Shown piece by piece: positions 51,656 through 61,255 of a stretch of DNA of 64,000 bases. A program made the position numbers and the translations under genes. The notes under the pieces were generated by a model. It saw only the letters and a program-made list of their open reading frames with translations. It was not told the origin of the DNA and did not search any database. The stretch comes from Oscillatoria sp. FACHB-1407 (GTDB taxonomy: Bacteria > Cyanobacteriota > Cyanobacteriia > Elainellales > Elainellaceae): NCBI RefSeq assembly GCF_014697545.1, contig NZ_JACJSA010000011.1, forward strand, positions 124,001 through 188,000, written 5' to 3'. Within the stretch, counting starts at the first letter, position 1, and every line of letters starts with the position of its first letter.

Positions 51656-52521
51656 TACAGGGTCAAGCGCACCAGAAAAGGATATCCCCCAATAAGTGCC
51701 ATCAGAGATTGAATCGACTCGGCGGGAAGGACAAGACGATGACGCCGCACCAGTTCTTCGATTTGGGGCAGGGTAAATTCTGATAACTCGATGGGTAATC
51801 CGACATTAAATGGAGATTTGTTCACATCGAGTGGAATGTAGACCTCAGTGGAATGCACCACAATCAAACGAATATTTTTCCAGATCTCTCGCCGTTTGGC
51901 TTCTTCATGCAAAGCACGCAACAAACTAAAAAAGTCATCGGCAATTTCAAGGTTAACAAAGACGCGATCGATCTCATCCAATCCCAACGTTAGAGGAGCC
52001 GAGAGATGCGGTAACAAATACTGTTCAAAATAGGCTTTGCAACATTGGTTGCTACCAATTAGATCAGCCAGTTGCCAATGCTTTGCGAGTTGATCGAGAT
52101 CAAGCAGTCCCAATTCTAAACGGTAGTGTTTCAGATCTGTTGCCACTAACCCCCGGCTGTCGCCGTCCCCCTTGGTAAGGGGGACTACAGGGGGTCTTAC
52201 AGAGGTTATCAACAGGTTTGGAACACCACCTTCTAAACTCACACTGGCACAAAACCATTGGAGAAAAGTATCGGAATTTGTGAGACTACGTTGACTGGCA
52301 AGCTGAAAGCTCAGGGGTACGATCTGCGATCCTTGCTGGTTGGCTCGATGAAGAATGCGTGCCATCAGCGAAGTTTTGCCCATTTGTCGGGGAGCTTTGA
52401 TGCGAATTAATGCACTGGGTTGGGCGATCGCCTCATAACACAAAGCTTCAATGGGGGGACGCTCAATATAAAAGCGTGATTCTACATCCATCTGCCCACT
52501 GGGAATCTCATACCAAATCAA
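51637..52521 (-). pseudogene. truncated vMAP-type AAA_35 ATPase with an in-frame repeat insertion
   Basis: Homology to the ATPase at 11195-12511 is clear: FYIERPPIEALC, Walker A APRQMGKTS, LTLGLDEIDRVF and KSPFNVGLPIELSEF. The N-terminal helix-turn-helix domain is missing (the frame opens with a TTG at 52521 and a stop lies further upstream), and the C-terminus ends at LTLYAIAQP where the full-length relative continues for about 80 residues. Codons for 39 residues in the middle (GGVPNLLITSVRPPVVPLT part) come from a 109-bp repeat plus an 8-bp duplication. It keeps an open frame of 294 codons but is unlikely to be functional. Confidence 0.8.
52122..52230. mobile_element. family C MITE-like element, 109 bp, with 8-bp duplication
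   Basis: It begins GGTAGTGTTTCAGATCTGTT and ends GGTTTGGAACACCACC; the ends form inverted repeats (GGTAGTGTTTC and GGTGGTGTTCC). The octamer TTCTAAAC flanks it at 52114-52121 and 52231-52238. The interior has a CCCCCTTggtAAGGGGG stem. A nearly identical copy is at 54010-54118. The insert plus duplication is 117 bp, a multiple of three, so the ATPase frame stays open. Confidence 0.9.
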
Positions 52522-52564
52522 ATGGTGTTCAAGACAGATATCGGGAGGGGCAGGTTTTGCAGAT

Positions 52565-52640
52565 AAGTGCTTGGGTTTGCCGTTAGTAAACAGCTAAACC
52601 CGCCCCTACGAGCGTCCGCATTTGTACTGGAAACCATTTA
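52565..52640. repeat. family F-like fragment
   Basis: It contains AGCTAAACCCGCCCCTACGAG and TTTAAATCGGTATTACG. It sits where the missing N-terminal part of the truncated ATPase would be. Confidence 0.5.
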
Positions 52641-52708
52641 AATCGGTATTACGATGTTCCCCTTAAACCTGACTTGCATTCCCCTGTCTGGCAATCTTCA
52701 CCAGACGG

Positions 52709-53821
52709 CTACAGTCGGCTCCATGCCTCAATAACTCTCTGCAAGGACTGGGGCAGGTTGTCCTGTTCAAGGTCAATGTAAGCTACCGTACTCCCCATGC
52801 CCTGTACAACCGTCGTCGGATAATCTGCCAGAGCAGCGGATGTCAGATATCTCATCCCGTTGAGATTGGGAAACTTCTGTTGCTCTAGCACCTGTTGAAA
52901 CTGCTGTAATTGCCGCTGTGAAAGGCGTTTAATTACGGTAGTTTCAGGCTCTCCGGAGGTTCGCATTTCCGTCACTCGGCGATAGAGCGTCCCATTTGAA
53001 GTGAGGATTGTCTCAGTTTTACTGCCACGCAACCCGCCAGCGATCGTCATCTGAAAAATCACATCCTCACTGGGCATGGAGGGCTCCCCCTGGTCAGGGA
53101 TAAAGGAAGGCGTAATCTCGCTGCCGCTACCGCTTGCTGTCGTATTTTGGACGATGGTCGAACCATCCTGGTTCATATGGTAAACCCAACTCTGGCGATC
53201 GCCCATGACAATCACACGATAACCCGATAGTGCTATCATCTGGCACACCTGCCCAGGTTCAAAGATGCCCATGCAGCCATCCCAGGTCTTGGGCTGAGAT
53301 TCAATCACCCGTAGCGTGTTAGCAGGAACGTTTGCTTGCCGTGCGATGGTTTCAAACAGCCGATCAACCAACTGGGGAGGCAAACTGGCGGTATCCTCCG
53401 TTTCTAACCTGATCACCTGGGCATTCAGGTCAGTTCGGAAAACCCAGTTTTGTTGCCCATTGGTGACTTCAACGCGCCATCCTTCCACCGTTGCCGTGGC
53501 ACACCGTTCGTTGGGAGCCGCTAGCCCCAAACAGCTATCCGACCAGGTTTCGCGACTGAAGTCAACAACCCTCAAGTTGCGTGCAGATAACTGAAAACGT
53601 TGGGTAAAATCGCGCCGAATCTGCCGGACAACTCGTTGAGGAAGCCGGGAATTGGATGGGGACTGACTCACTTGTGTGCTCATCACCGACTGATTTGGTG
53701 TACTCGCCATCGCACCCATTTGAGTAGCGGTTGGAACGGCACCAGCCATCACCAGACTCAGGAGGGCGATCGACCAAATTTGAGACTGGGAGACGCTTTT
53801 GGACTGAAAGTGACGAATCAT
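52709..53821 (-). CDS. secreted hypothetical protein with an internal duplication
   Basis: This 370-residue protein has a signal peptide (about 1-40, SIALLSLVMAGAVPTATQMG core) and two related modules of about 90 residues: the first has TWSDSCLGLAAPNERCATAT then GWRVEV and NWVFRTD, the second TWDGCMGIFEPGQVCQMIA then GYRVIV and SWVYHMN. Each module holds a conserved Cys pair. The last 120 residues form a separate domain. This type is frequent in cyanobacterial genomes; the function is unknown. Confidence 0.75.
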   Translation of the reverse strand: MIRHFQSKSVSQSQIWSIALLSLVMAGAVPTATQMGAMASTPNQSVMSTQVSQSPSNSRLPQRVVRQIRRDFTQRFQLSARNLRVVDFSRETWSDSCLGLAAPNERCATATVEGWRVEVTNGQQNWVFRTDLNAQVIRLETEDTASLPPQLVDRLFETIARQANVPANTLRVIESQPKTWDGCMGIFEPGQVCQMIALSGYRVIVMGDRQSWVYHMNQDGSTIVQNTTASGSGSEITPSFIPDQGEPSMPSEDVIFQMTIAGGLRGSKTETILTSNGTLYRRVTEMRTSGEPETTVIKRLSQRQLQQFQQVLEQQKFPNLNGMRYLTSAALADYPTTVVQGMGSTVAYIDLEQDNLPQSLQRVIEAWSRL

Positions 53822-54009
53822 ATAAACGATCAGAAGTTAAGTTTAAGGTTGACCTATTCAACTTAACTGACGGGCAGAGGCGAGCAACGTGCCGTTACAG
53901 AATTAGCTACACAGATTGGCAACATAACAGGTAATTGAAGAGAATTGTACTGATCCATATCCGAATCGTCATTTGAATTGTCCTCCACGCGATCGCCTCT
54001 ACCTCCGAA

Positions 54010-54118
54010 GGTAGTGTTTCAGATCTGTTGCCACTAACCCCCGGCTGTCGCTGTCCCCCTTACCGAGGGGGACTACAGGGGGTCTTACAGAGGTTATCAA
54101 CAGGTTTGGAACACCACC
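54010..54118. mobile_element. family C MITE-like element, second copy
   Basis: This 109-bp copy is nearly identical to 52122-52230, including GGTAGTGTTTCAGATCTGTT at the start and AACAGGTTTGGAACACCACC at the end. The flanks CCTCCGAA and CCTTTCGA are not a clean duplication. Its hairpin reads CCCCCTTaccgAGGGGG. Confidence 0.85.
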
Positions 54119-54129
54119 CCTTTCGACAT

Positions 54130-54190
54130 CAGTCCTCAGTCCTCACCGATTTCAATCACCAAGCATTAAAGATTTGTCAGACATTCAGGA
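54130..54190. repeat. family D end fragment
   Basis: It holds the inverted end of family D: CGATTTCAATCACCAAGCAT then TAAAGATTTGTCAGACATTCAG. The stop codon of the kinase gene lies 9 bp beyond it. Confidence 0.75.
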
Positions 54191-54198
54191 TCAGTACC

Positions 54199-56796
54199 CT
54201 AAACACTACAGCAGTCACTGGTAAAGCTGACTGTAAACGTTGTCCAACCATTTTCACTGGTGACTATAATTTCACCCTCCAATTGCTCCACCAACTTCTT
54301 GACCAGGGCCAGTCCTAAACCAGTACCGCCCTGATTCCATCGGTCTGAGTTAGGGACACGGTAAAACTTCTCAAAAATGTAGGGAATTTCGGTTGGGGGA
54401 ATTTCGGCTTGATTTCGGACTGCAAACCGGGTTATCAGCCGAGGAGATTCAGTGGAATGAGATACGTCAAGGGTTTGCTCTAGCGTGAAACCGATCTCAC
54501 CGTGAGATGGGGTGTATTTGCAGGCGTTGTTCAATAGTTCTGCCAGTAACCGTCCCAGGCTGTCGGGGTTAGAGTTTAGCAGGTGTATCGTTTCAGGTAG
54601 TGTTAGGGTAAAAATCTGCTGACGGTCATGCAGTCGCGATCGAAACGATTGGAGCATGGGAGGAAGCCATTCCTGTAAATCAATCGGTTGTAGGGCGATC
54701 GGTTGATGGTTAGCTTCCAGGCGTTGCAGGTCGAGTAGATCATTGATCAGTTCGACTTCTCGCTTACACTCTGTCTCCAAAATACTGATGTATTGTTGTT
54801 GTCGCTCTGGGTTGGATGCCATTTTTAGCATATGAATGGCTAATTTCATATTGGAGACGGGGGTTCGCAGTTCATGAGACACCGTACTCAGAAAATCGTC
54901 TTTGAGGTTGTGTAGCCTCTGCAATTCTTCAACCTGACTCTGGGCTGCCTGATACAGACGTGCCTGACGAATGGCGATCGCGCATTGATTGGCTACCTGT
55001 TGCACTAACCGAATTTCCAGATCGGTATAAGTTTGATCGGCTTTGCGAAATAACCAGATATCTGCCAGGATGCCCTGTTCACCAAATACGGGACAGGCAA
55101 GAATACTGGAGTGAGGTCGGTCAAACCGGGGAGATAATTGACAAAATTGGAGGAACTGCCCTTGCAAGAGGAACTGATGGATACCAGAGGGACCATCATC
55201 CAGTGGAATCTGCTGTCCCTGACTGGCAGCCCAACCCGATTTAGCATGTTCGTATCTAATGATGAGAAAGTTGCATTCCAGATCATAAATAGCCGTCGAG
55301 CAACATTCAGCTGTCAGTATTGCCATGACCTCACGCACAACGGTTTGCAAAATTTGCGATTCGTCCAGCGTGTCGCGCACATGGTCACTAATCCGTTTTA
55401 GTGTTGCCTCAAAATTAAGAGCTTGCTTCAGTTGCAGCGATCGCTCCTGCAATTCGGCTGTTCGCTGTTCAACTCGCACTTCGAGTTCTTCATTGGCGGC
55501 TTCTAAAGCGGTAAATGAAACTTGTAACTGAGTCGCCATCTGGTTAAACGCTTGAGTCAGTCCATTTAATTCTTTGATGTTCCTAGCTGCAACAGTTTGA
55601 TCTAATTTGCCATTCGCAATGGCTTGAGCCGCCTCGATCACACGGGCTATGGGTTGAGCAATCCATTGAGACGTCACAATACCCATTAGCGTTGACACCA
55701 GCAGTGCTATGGAACACAGCAAAATGGTGGTTCGCGTATTTGCCTCAATGTATTGCACGAAGTCAGCTTCTGGAACGACCACCACAATAATCCAATCTAA
55801 GCCGTAGGGATCGCTAAATGGAGCCACTTCTACCAAATACGGTTCGCCATCAATAACGTAGGTAAGCTGTTGACTATGGCGAATATGGTCGAAGTTGCCG
55901 AAGTAGTTTTCTAAATACTGTGCGGTGAGCCGCGTAACTGGGTCTTGACTGGCGATCGCCGCTAACCGTTCCCGTTTTTCCTCTCCACCCTCCTGCTGCA
56001 CAAAAAAGGGCTGTTCAGAGGTCGAACTCGCCACCAGGTTGCCCGATCGCTCCATAATGAAGGTTTGTCCCGTGCGCCCGATCTTCAGATTGCTTAAAAA
56101 GTGACCCAACTCTGCTAGAGACAGGGTGGCATTCGTAACTCCCAACAACTGTCCCGTTTCGTCGTAGAAGGGGCGGGTAGCACTAATCGCCAATCCCCAC
56201 GATGAGAAATAGGGATAAACGTCAGTCCAGGTTGGACCTCCAGCTTCAACCGCTTTCCGATACCAGGGACGAGTGCGGAGGTCGAAGGTGTTGCTGACTT
56301 TGAGCAGGCGATCGCGGTTGCCCTGTTGATCCACGCTATAGGTGTGATATGCACTGTTTGTAGATGCATCCATCACGCGAATAACGAGGGAGCCATTGGG
56401 CATCCGATCGACCGAATGAATGTTTCCCTGCTCGCTACCAAAGGCAATCGGTCGCAAAGAACTAAACACGCGCATTTGCTGCCAAAAATGTCGTTCCAGG
56501 CTTGCCGGATTCTGCCAGTCCAACGTGCCGAACTGCACTGCATTGGCATTAATTTGTGTAACGAGTTGCGGGGTTTTAACATAATCCTCTAGATGTTGAG
56601 AGATCCGTGCCGTGACTTCATCTCGCAACTGGGAGGTCAGATCATCCACTGCCCTCTGGCCATTGCGTATCGCGAAGATAGCCGTTAACCCCACTGCAAT
56701 CGAGATTTGCAGAATAAAGGGAACGATCAACACAGCACGAAGTGGCACTCTCAGGAGTGGTTGTGATCTTGGACTCAATACTGTTTGGGGTCGCAT
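54199..56796 (-). CDS. membrane sensor histidine kinase, Cache-HAMP-GAF-HisKA-HATPase
   Basis: This 865-residue kinase has a membrane helix near 20-44, a large periplasmic dCache-type sensor domain (about 45-345; RTRPWYRKAVEAGGPTWTDV is the typical core), a second helix near 350-372 and a HAMP domain with the QPIARVIEAAQAIANG segment. A coiled coil, a GAF domain (about 470-610), a HisKA domain with TVSHELRTPVSNM, and an ATPase domain with LLAELLNNACKYTP and GGTGLGLALVKKL follow. It probably senses a small extracellular compound such as an amino or organic acid. No response regulator adjoins. Confidence 0.94.
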   Translation of the reverse strand: MRPQTVLSPRSQPLLRVPLRAVLIVPFILQISIAVGLTAIFAIRNGQRAVDDLTSQLRDEVTARISQHLEDYVKTPQLVTQINANAVQFGTLDWQNPASLERHFWQQMRVFSSLRPIAFGSEQGNIHSVDRMPNGSLVIRVMDASTNSAYHTYSVDQQGNRDRLLKVSNTFDLRTRPWYRKAVEAGGPTWTDVYPYFSSWGLAISATRPFYDETGQLLGVTNATLSLAELGHFLSNLKIGRTGQTFIMERSGNLVASSTSEQPFFVQQEGGEEKRERLAAIASQDPVTRLTAQYLENYFGNFDHIRHSQQLTYVIDGEPYLVEVAPFSDPYGLDWIIVVVVPEADFVQYIEANTRTTILLCSIALLVSTLMGIVTSQWIAQPIARVIEAAQAIANGKLDQTVAARNIKELNGLTQAFNQMATQLQVSFTALEAANEELEVRVEQRTAELQERSLQLKQALNFEATLKRISDHVRDTLDESQILQTVVREVMAILTAECCSTAIYDLECNFLIIRYEHAKSGWAASQGQQIPLDDGPSGIHQFLLQGQFLQFCQLSPRFDRPHSSILACPVFGEQGILADIWLFRKADQTYTDLEIRLVQQVANQCAIAIRQARLYQAAQSQVEELQRLHNLKDDFLSTVSHELRTPVSNMKLAIHMLKMASNPERQQQYISILETECKREVELINDLLDLQRLEANHQPIALQPIDLQEWLPPMLQSFRSRLHDRQQIFTLTLPETIHLLNSNPDSLGRLLAELLNNACKYTPSHGEIGFTLEQTLDVSHSTESPRLITRFAVRNQAEIPPTEIPYIFEKFYRVPNSDRWNQGGTGLGLALVKKLVEQLEGEIIVTSENGWTTFTVSFTSDCCSV

Positions 56797-57030
56797 TGAT
56801 GCCCTTCAGCCAATCAAGCTGGAAATACAACTATTCTCCAGCGTAATTCTTCTCGATTTGAGAAGATAAAAGGTAATTTTTATTAACACTTCTTTGTAGC
56901 AGCATAGGGAACTTCAAAGCACCCGGAATATGCGATCGCCTGCTACTAGATCATCTAAATCTAACACTGAGTATACGTTAAATACTCAATATATAGTCAT
57001 CCTATTTGATTCATGAAGAAGTCTGAGATA

Positions 57031-57076
57031 TGGTCAATGGTCAATGGTCAATCGTCAATGGTCAATGGTCAATCGT
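57031..57076. repeat. short tandem heptad repeat, second tract
   Basis: Six tandem units of TCAATGG/TCAATCG (GGTCAATGGTCAATGG and onward). It is the same class as the tract at 20808-20895. Confidence 0.85.
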
Positions 57077-57485
57077 TGCTGGTTCTACACAAATGACGAA
57101 TGTCGAATGAAAGAGTAAGTTTTACGATCGATTTAGGACTGCTATCGGTTTAGCTAAACAATGTTTTCTGACAACAGGGATAGGGTTAGCGATAGAGAAA
57201 TAGGATTAATCATAGATATTAATAGAGCCAAATAAAAGTTAAATATCAAGATGCTTTGTGTTCGCTTCACTTTAAAGGAACAACCCCAATAGATAAAATA
57301 AAAAGTAGATAGTTTAAGTTGATCGGTTAGATCTTGTCAGTAAACTTGCAATAGCGAAATGTGCAGATGAGAATGCTATAGCAACTATCAAGATAGATAC
57401 TATAGCCCTACGCATAGGCATTAGGACACAAAGGGGTGTGGGGGCTAGGGGTTCCACCCCTGCCTAACCTTAGTGAGTACTGCTA

Positions 57486-57590
57486 TATAGCTTTGGTCAG
57501 AAAGCTTAAAGCAAAGGTAATGGCTCAAACGCTGATGCTGGGGAGGCTTCCTGACTCGCCTCCGCGCCATCGAATGTGGCTACGGCTATA
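57486..57590. repeat. family E repeat, 105 bp
   Basis: It starts TATAGCTTTGGTCAGAAAGC and ends GAATGTGGCTACGGCTATA, with GCAAAGGTAATGGCTCAAAC and CTTCCTGACTCGCCTCCG inside. Both terminal repeats are intact. A decayed family A-like copy with CTATAGCAACTATC lies just upstream (about 57378-57480). Confidence 0.8.
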
Positions 57591-57997
57591 CAAGCGGGTG
57601 TGTGGCTTCGCCCTGTAACCGTTTTTGTCCATTTTGGTGACATTGTGAAGGAGAAGTGCGGCTTTTCAGGTTGTTTCGCTGCAACGCAGGCTTCGCATCA
57701 TCCAGAAGGGGTTGCCCTCACCCCTCGCCCCCCTGCTAGAAGCGACGCTGGATGATAAATGTATATCTAGAGGCGTCGTGCCGTATATGAAGACAAGATG
57801 AAGGCGTAGATTCAAATTGTGGGCAAGGTATTCTATATAAGTTAAGACTCTGTTGACACGCTTTAAACAAACTGTTATCCGGAGCACAATTCCCTGATAG
57901 AAGACCGATTTAGCGATCGCTCTACAGGCAATTGCTTCTCCTAACTTCTACGGATAGATCATCAATTTCATCTAGCATCTACTATCCTCCATCCATC

Positions 57998-58207
57998 ATG
58001 CCGTTGCACCGTATAATTACTAGGCTTGCAATTCTACCAACGCTGCTAACGTGGTTTCTCATAGCGTGGCAGCAAACAGCCCTTGCTCACGTTGATCCCC
58101 TCGCTGCCGTCACAGAGCTATCGCAGAAAAATCGACTCAGCAAGAACTATACCCCTCCGGACACCATTGGTGGACCCGATCGAACCCAGGGATCAGGGAC
58201 ACGGTAG
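57998..58207 (+). CDS. short secreted protein, probably truncated DUF928-type
   Basis: From the ATG at 57998 (MPLHRIITRLAILPTLLTWF) the frame gives 69 residues with a signal peptide ending about residue 31. The last residues, PPDTIGGPDRTQGSGTR, resemble the first conserved block of DUF928 proteins (G-x-P-x-R-x-x-G-x-G-T-R), after which a TAG stops the frame where the rest of the domain would begin. I read it as a truncated gene; the in-frame ATG at 57932 is unlikely to be used. Confidence 0.5.
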   Translation: MPLHRIITRLAILPTLLTWFLIAWQQTALAHVDPLAAVTELSQKNRLSKNYTPPDTIGGPDRTQGSGTR

Positions 58208-58245
58208 AGTGGCACTTTCAACCGTTTCCAATGCCATTCAAGGGG

Positions 58246-59775
58246 TCACTCCTCCCGCTGAAATTCCGCCAGCGTAGCAAATTCGTCCACAACACCCGCA
58301 TACACTCGTTCGTAAACAGAGAACAAATAGTTGTAGGTCTTGAACACATCCAGATCAGGAGAGTGGCGATCGCCAATTTGGATCAGGTTCTGTACCTCTT
58401 CTAAATCAGAAATAGCTTGTACGGCATACATCCCTAACGCCGCTGCCCCAAATGCACTGCCTTCGTATACCTGAGGCACCAACACCTCAGAACCAAAGAT
58501 ATCGGCTGTCATTTGTCGCCAGGGGGCGGAGCGCGCAAACCCACCCGATGCCCGAATTTCTTGGGCTGTTCCAGCTAAATCTCGCAGTGCCAACGTGATG
58601 CTGTAAACCGCAAACAACACGCCTTCCAGCACCGACCGGATAAAGTGGGCTTTGTGATGATGCAAGCTCACCCCAAAGAAAATGCCGCGTGCATTCGGGT
58701 TCCAGTAGGGTGCTCGTTCCCCAGATAAGAAGGGCAAGCAGATCAGTCCTTCAGCACCGGGAGCAATTTGCATTGCCGATCGCACCATCACATCATAGGG
58801 ATCGATGCCCTGCTGTTTGGCTTGCTCCACCTCCAACTGGCAAAAGTTATCGCGGAGCCAGCGTAAAACAATTCCACCGTTATTGGACGGTCCTCCAATA
58901 ACCCAGTGATGCTCGGTCAGGGCATAGCAAAACGTTCGCCCCTTCTCATCCGTCATGGGTTTAGGAATCACAGCACGAACAGCACTACTGGTGCCAATGG
59001 TGACGGCGATCTGATGCGGGGCGATCGCCCCAACTCCCAAATTGGCGAGACAACCGTCGTTTGCTCCCACGACGATTGGCGTGTCAGGCGCAAGCCCCAT
59101 GGCTTCTGCATATTCTGGCTTGATGCCGCGCAAAACGTGAGTGGTAGGCACCAACTCACTCAGTTGGTCAGCCCGAATGCCTGCGGTTGCGAGTGCAGTT
59201 TCATCCCACTGGAGCCGCTCCAGATTCATTAACCCAGTCGCAGAGGCGATCGAGTAATCGACGACAAAGCGGTTTAGCAATTGAAAGAGAACATATTCCT
59301 TAATCGAGATAAACCGCACTGCTCGTTGAAAAATCTCTGAGTTTTCCTCCCGCATCCACATCAGTTTAGGGAGTGGCGACATGGGGTGAATGGGAGTGCC
59401 CGTCTGGAGATATAGGGAATGTCCACCATTTTGTTTTAACCGCATCGTTTGAGTGACGCTGCGATTATCTGCCCAAATAACAGCATTATGCAGCGGATTC
59501 CCATTCGCATCGATTGCAATCACACTATGCATCGCCCCACTAAAGCTAACGGCGGCAATATGCGATTTTGATACACCTGACTGATCTATGGCATCTCGAA
59601 TGGCGGCGATCGCCGCTGTGAGAATAGCCGTTGGGTCTTGCTCTGCCCATCCCGGTTGAGGCACCAACAGTGGATAGCCCTGATTTCCCGTGCCTTTGAC
59701 TTCACCCTTGGTAGAAAAAACAATGGCTTTGGTACTGGTAGTGCCAATATCAACCCCAATAAAGTAGTCACTCAT
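58246..59775 (-). CDS. gntK: gluconate kinase (FGGY family)
   Basis: This 509-residue carbohydrate kinase phosphorylates a sugar acid, most likely gluconate. It has the N-terminal phosphate-binding IGVDIGTTSTKAIVFS, AVSFSGAMHSV and the C-terminal GGFARSAPWRQMTADI typical of FGGY kinases. The start at 59775 (MSDYFIGVDIG) is used; a TTG three codons upstream would overlap the permease gene. It follows a GntP-type permease by 1 bp, which is the main reason for the gluconate assignment. A xylulokinase-like function cannot be ruled out. Confidence 0.85.
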   Translation of the reverse strand: MSDYFIGVDIGTTSTKAIVFSTKGEVKGTGNQGYPLLVPQPGWAEQDPTAILTAAIAAIRDAIDQSGVSKSHIAAVSFSGAMHSVIAIDANGNPLHNAVIWADNRSVTQTMRLKQNGGHSLYLQTGTPIHPMSPLPKLMWMREENSEIFQRAVRFISIKEYVLFQLLNRFVVDYSIASATGLMNLERLQWDETALATAGIRADQLSELVPTTHVLRGIKPEYAEAMGLAPDTPIVVGANDGCLANLGVGAIAPHQIAVTIGTSSAVRAVIPKPMTDEKGRTFCYALTEHHWVIGGPSNNGGIVLRWLRDNFCQLEVEQAKQQGIDPYDVMVRSAMQIAPGAEGLICLPFLSGERAPYWNPNARGIFFGVSLHHHKAHFIRSVLEGVLFAVYSITLALRDLAGTAQEIRASGGFARSAPWRQMTADIFGSEVLVPQVYEGSAFGAAALGMYAVQAISDLEEVQNLIQIGDRHSPDLDVFKTYNYLFSVYERVYAGVVDEFATLAEFQREE

Positions 59776-59776
59776 A

Positions 59777-61255
59777 TCAAACAAAGAAGCTAATAATCAA
59801 TACCACTAAGAACCCCACCCCGCCCAAAATGGTTTCCATAACCGTCCAGGAACGCAGTGTGTTTTTCTCAGAGATGCCTAAGTATCGACTGACCAACCAG
59901 AAACCAGAGTCGTTAACGTGAGAGAGAACGGTAGCCCCAGAGGCGATCGCAATGGTGATCAGCCCTAAAATGGGTCCTGTCAGGTTGGCAGACTGCACCA
60001 CAGGCGCAACCAGTCCAGCGGTTGTCACCATGGCTACGGTAGCTGACCCTTGCGACACTCGAACCGCAGTTGCAATCAGGAATGCCAGGGCAATCAGCGG
60101 CAGATTGGTTGCTGCCATGGCGTTTGCCAATGCCTCACCGACCCCTGTCGCCACCAGAGTTTTGCCAAATACACCCCCTGCTCCCGTCACCAGGATAATC
60201 AGTCCTACAGGTTCTAAGGATTTTGTGGCGATATCCTGAATGTCACGTCGGGACATTCCTTGCCGTTTTCCGAGCAAGTAGAAAGAGAGTAAGGTTGCGA
60301 TCAGCAATGCCGAGAATGGATGCCCTAAAAAGCTCAAGAAGTTGCGAATGGGGTCACCTTCCTCAAACACAACGGACGAAACCGTATTCAGCAGGATTAG
60401 CACTAAGGGAATGCAGATTAGCCCCAAGACAACCCCAAAACTTGGTATGGAAGAAGGCTTTTGAGGTGCAACGTCGATTTGAGGCTCAACATCCACTCGT
60501 TCTTGAGTGGCAACGGTGCCTGCTGGCGGGTTTTGTGCATCCGGGGCAGTGTGAGAACGATGGGGATTGTCTTCCTCATCATCATCCAAATTCGCTGAGG
60601 CATGGTTTTCTAACAACATATACTCAGGCACCTGAGCGTTGATCTGACTGGCAATGTATCTGCCAAAGAAGATCCCGCCAATCACCATCGCTGGAAAACC
60701 AGCAATCACACCAAATAGAATCACCCAACCCAAATCGGCTCCCAGCAAAGATGCCACGGCTACTGGACCCGGTGTGGGGGGAATGTAGCTGTGCCCGATC
60801 GCCAATCCGGCAGCTAAGGGAAGCGCATAATAAAGCAGCGATCGCCCCGTCCGTTGTGTCAAGCTGTAGACCAATGGAATCAGAATGATCAACCCTACAT
60901 CAAAGAAAACAGGAATTGATACAATTAACCCCGTCAACCCTAATGCCCAGGGTGCCTTGTCTTCACCAAATTTACCAACGAGTGTAGTGGCTAACCGTTC
61001 AGCCCCCCCAGACACTCGCAATATTTCGCCAAACATGGTACCAATACCAACCACAATGGCAATGAAGCCTAATGTACTGCCCATACCATCTTGAATGGTT
61101 TGGGGAATGTCTTGAAGGGGAATCCCAGCGGCGATCGCTACAAACAAACTGGCAATGAGGAGAGCAAGAAATGCCTGTAAACGAACTTTGATGACTAAAA
61201 ACAGCAGCAGTGCAATGCCTAATGCTGCAATCAGAATTAATACACCAGGTGACAT
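59777..61255 (-). CDS. gntP: GntP-type gluconate permease
   Basis: This 492-residue proton symporter has 12 or so membrane segments and the GntP family pattern (DVGLIILIPLVYSL, GHSYIPPTPGPVAVASLLGA, LSHVNDSGFWLVSRYLGISE). The large hydrophilic loop at about residues 217-275 is longer than usual and rich in Asp, Pro and Ala (NLDDDEEDNPHRSHTAPDA). The downstream gluconate kinase would trap the imported sugar acid as 6-phosphogluconate for the pentose phosphate or Entner-Doudoroff pathway. No gntR-type regulator is nearby. Confidence 0.93.
   Translation of the reverse strand: MSPGVLILIAALGIALLLFLVIKVRLQAFLALLIASLFVAIAAGIPLQDIPQTIQDGMGSTLGFIAIVVGIGTMFGEILRVSGGAERLATTLVGKFGEDKAPWALGLTGLIVSIPVFFDVGLIILIPLVYSLTQRTGRSLLYYALPLAAGLAIGHSYIPPTPGPVAVASLLGADLGWVILFGVIAGFPAMVIGGIFFGRYIASQINAQVPEYMLLENHASANLDDDEEDNPHRSHTAPDAQNPPAGTVATQERVDVEPQIDVAPQKPSSIPSFGVVLGLICIPLVLILLNTVSSVVFEEGDPIRNFLSFLGHPFSALLIATLLSFYLLGKRQGMSRRDIQDIATKSLEPVGLIILVTGAGGVFGKTLVATGVGEALANAMAATNLPLIALAFLIATAVRVSQGSATVAMVTTAGLVAPVVQSANLTGPILGLITIAIASGATVLSHVNDSGFWLVSRYLGISEKNTLRSWTVMETILGGVGFLVVLIISFFV

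Larger units (their letters stand above)
56797..57997. other. long gene-free region with several repeats
   Basis: About 1.2 kb without a recognised gene. It holds the promoter region of the leftward kinase (56797-57000), a heptad repeat at 57031-57076, a family A-like stretch near 57378-57480, a family E copy at 57486-57590 and a hairpin-containing stretch at about 57600-57760. The small frames here have no coding character. Confidence 0.5.
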
